Below are positions 23,660 through 24,341 of a stretch of 24,341 nucleotides of DNA, piece by piece; positions within the stretch are counted from its first letter, which is position 1, and each line of letters opens with the position of its first letter. Origin of the DNA: UBA6921 sp964532385. Its GTDB lineage: Bacteria > Pseudomonadota > Gammaproteobacteria > SG8-11. The stretch spans positions 1-24,341 of the forward strand of contig CAZHHW010000049.1 in the NCBI GenBank assembly GCA_964532385.1. The letters are read 5' to 3'. The notes under the pieces are model-generated. The model saw only the letters and a program-made list of their open reading frames with translations. It was not told where the DNA came from and did no database searches. Position numbers and translations under genes: made by a program.

Positions 23660-23950
23660 TTATTTGTTGCGTTCGATAACGACGTAGCCATAAAGATTGT
23701 CTTCCCTGCTTTTTTCGTTGACGTGTATGGATTTAATCACCCAGCCTTCCGCAAGAAAAAATGGCAGCACGCTGTTACGGTGATAATTCGCGGGTTTATT
23801 GGTGGAATTTATATAAGGATCGCCTTGCATTAGATATGAGGCATCATTCTTCACAACCACTAATTTTTGTTCAACGCGCGTTTCGTCGGCGTGAGAAAAT
23901 TTAACGGCGGCGAGGATCAGCAATAAGGTAAAAGCCACTAGACGCAGCAT
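23660..23950 (-). CDS. Small secreted protein of unknown function
   Basis: This 96-residue protein is not one I recognise. It has a clean Sec signal peptide (MLRLVAFTLLLILAAVKFSHA, cleavage after residue 21). The mature chain of about 75 residues contains FFLAEGWVIKSIHV and LYGYVVIERNK, a pattern loosely like small beta-sheet periplasmic domains. There is no cysteine, so no disulfide or lipid anchor. The ATG at 23950 follows a strong GGAGGA by about 6 bases. A GTG at 23983 overlaps the upstream stop but would put 11 extra residues before the signal. It lies 29 bp downstream of the SNF2 helicase gene on the same strand and is probably co-transcribed. The region is AT-richer than its neighbours. 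Confidence 0.72.
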   Translation of the reverse strand: MLRLVAFTLLLILAAVKFSHADETRVEQKLVVVKNDASYLMQGDPYINSTNKPANYHRNSVLPFFLAEGWVIKSIHVNEKSREDNLYGYVVIERNK

Positions 23951-23979
23951 CAATATCCTCCGATCGAAACTTTGAAAAT

Positions 23980-24341
23980 TCACTCCAGCGGTTCAAACAA
24001 CGCACTCAGATCCGCCGCTGTTAGCTGCGGCCCGTTCTTGGCATCGGCATCGAACAAGCTGTCGGCCAAGGCTTTTTTGCGGGTTTGCATGGCCATGATT
24101 TTTTCTTCCACGGTGCCCATGGTTATCAATTTGTAAACGAACACGGGTTTGTCCTGGCCGATGCGGTGGGCGCGGTCGGTGGCCTGGTTTTCCACGGCGG
24201 GGTTCCACCACGGGTCGTAGTGGATCACGGTGTCGGCGGCGGTCAGGTTCAAGCCGGTGCCGCCAGCCTTCAGGCTGATGAGGAAGATAGGGACTCCGCC
24301 GGCGTGGAACCGGCGGACGGGGGTCTCGCGGTCCTTTGTAT
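23980..24341 (-). CDS. SNF2-family helicase, C-terminal part (runs off window)
   Basis: Only the last 120 or so codons are present; the 5' end lies beyond the right edge. The frame stays open to the last base and reads TKDRETPVRRFHAGG, then SLKAGGTGLNLTAADT (helicase motif V) and QATDRAHRIGQ (motif VI). These are hallmarks of the SNF2/HepA C-terminal helicase domain, which couples ATP hydrolysis to movement on DNA or remodelling of DNA-protein complexes. The tail VEEKIMAMQTRKKALADSLFDAD is also typical of bacterial SNF2 proteins. The N-terminal ATPase lobe and any zinc-finger domain cannot be seen, so the subtype is open. Confidence 0.93.
   Translation of the reverse strand, partial: TKDRETPVRRFHAGGVPIFLISLKAGGTGLNLTAADTVIHYDPWWNPAVENQATDRAHRIGQDKPVFVYKLITMGTVEEKIMAMQTRKKALADSLFDADAKNGPQLTAADLSALFEPLE

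Noticed and set aside
23980..24341. Defence island at the right edge
   Set aside because: A SNF2 C-terminal domain alone is not evidence of a defence system; no methylase, restriction subunit or other defence gene is visible.

Overview
The window reads as a stretch of core chromosome from a gammaproteobacterium, or a close beta/gamma relative. The evidence is gene content and order: surE-pcm-nlpD-rpoS in its classic order, secD-secF, alaC-hom-thrC, nagZ-hpt-MTI phosphorylase, plus cheV, rimO, csiV and the YceH, YcgL, DUF1631 and DUF3579 families. A run of exactly 100 Ns at 3213-3312 shows that this is a scaffolded draft or metagenome assembly. I cannot name a genus from the sequence alone.

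Layout. Positions 1-3160 carry secD and secF (proton-driven half of Sec export), unusually separated by about 330 bp that hold a palindromic MITE-like element. After the assembly gap come two minus-strand signalling genes: cheV and a MASE4-type membrane histidine kinase without an adjacent response regulator. Positions 6520-9656 form the stationary-phase cluster: SurE nucleotidase, isoaspartyl methyltransferase, NlpD division lipoprotein and RpoS. A convergent Mth938-like gene follows. Positions 10288-15573 form a long plus-strand run: alaC, hom and thrC (alanine and threonine synthesis), then a membrane-anchored NERD-domain protein, YceH and YcgL, with tight or overlapping junctions.

Positions 15596-18322 are minus strand: a shortened DUF1631 protein and RimO. 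A small two-CBS protein on the plus strand then meets a DUF3579 gene, their stop codons interlocking. Positions 19588-22076 hold nagZ, hpt and a 6-oxopurine (methylthioinosine-type) phosphorylase. The last two make metabolic sense together, because hypoxanthine released by the phosphorylase is the substrate of Hpt. The right end holds csiV diverging from a peptide deformylase, a small secreted protein of unknown function, and the 3' end of a SNF2-family helicase running off the window on the minus strand.

Most genes are ordinary housekeeping genes, and I found no convincing new multi-gene system. No tRNA, rRNA, CRISPR array, transposase or prophage gene was seen. The points most worth a second look are the palindromic element inside secD-secF, the NERD protein with an altered catalytic motif, the compact DUF1631 variant, the orphan MASE4 kinase beside cheV, and the small secreted protein behind the SNF2 helicase. 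Non-ATG starts are frequent (TTG in pcm, alaC and yceH; GTG in hom, ycgL and the phosphorylase), often where a start overlaps the previous stop.
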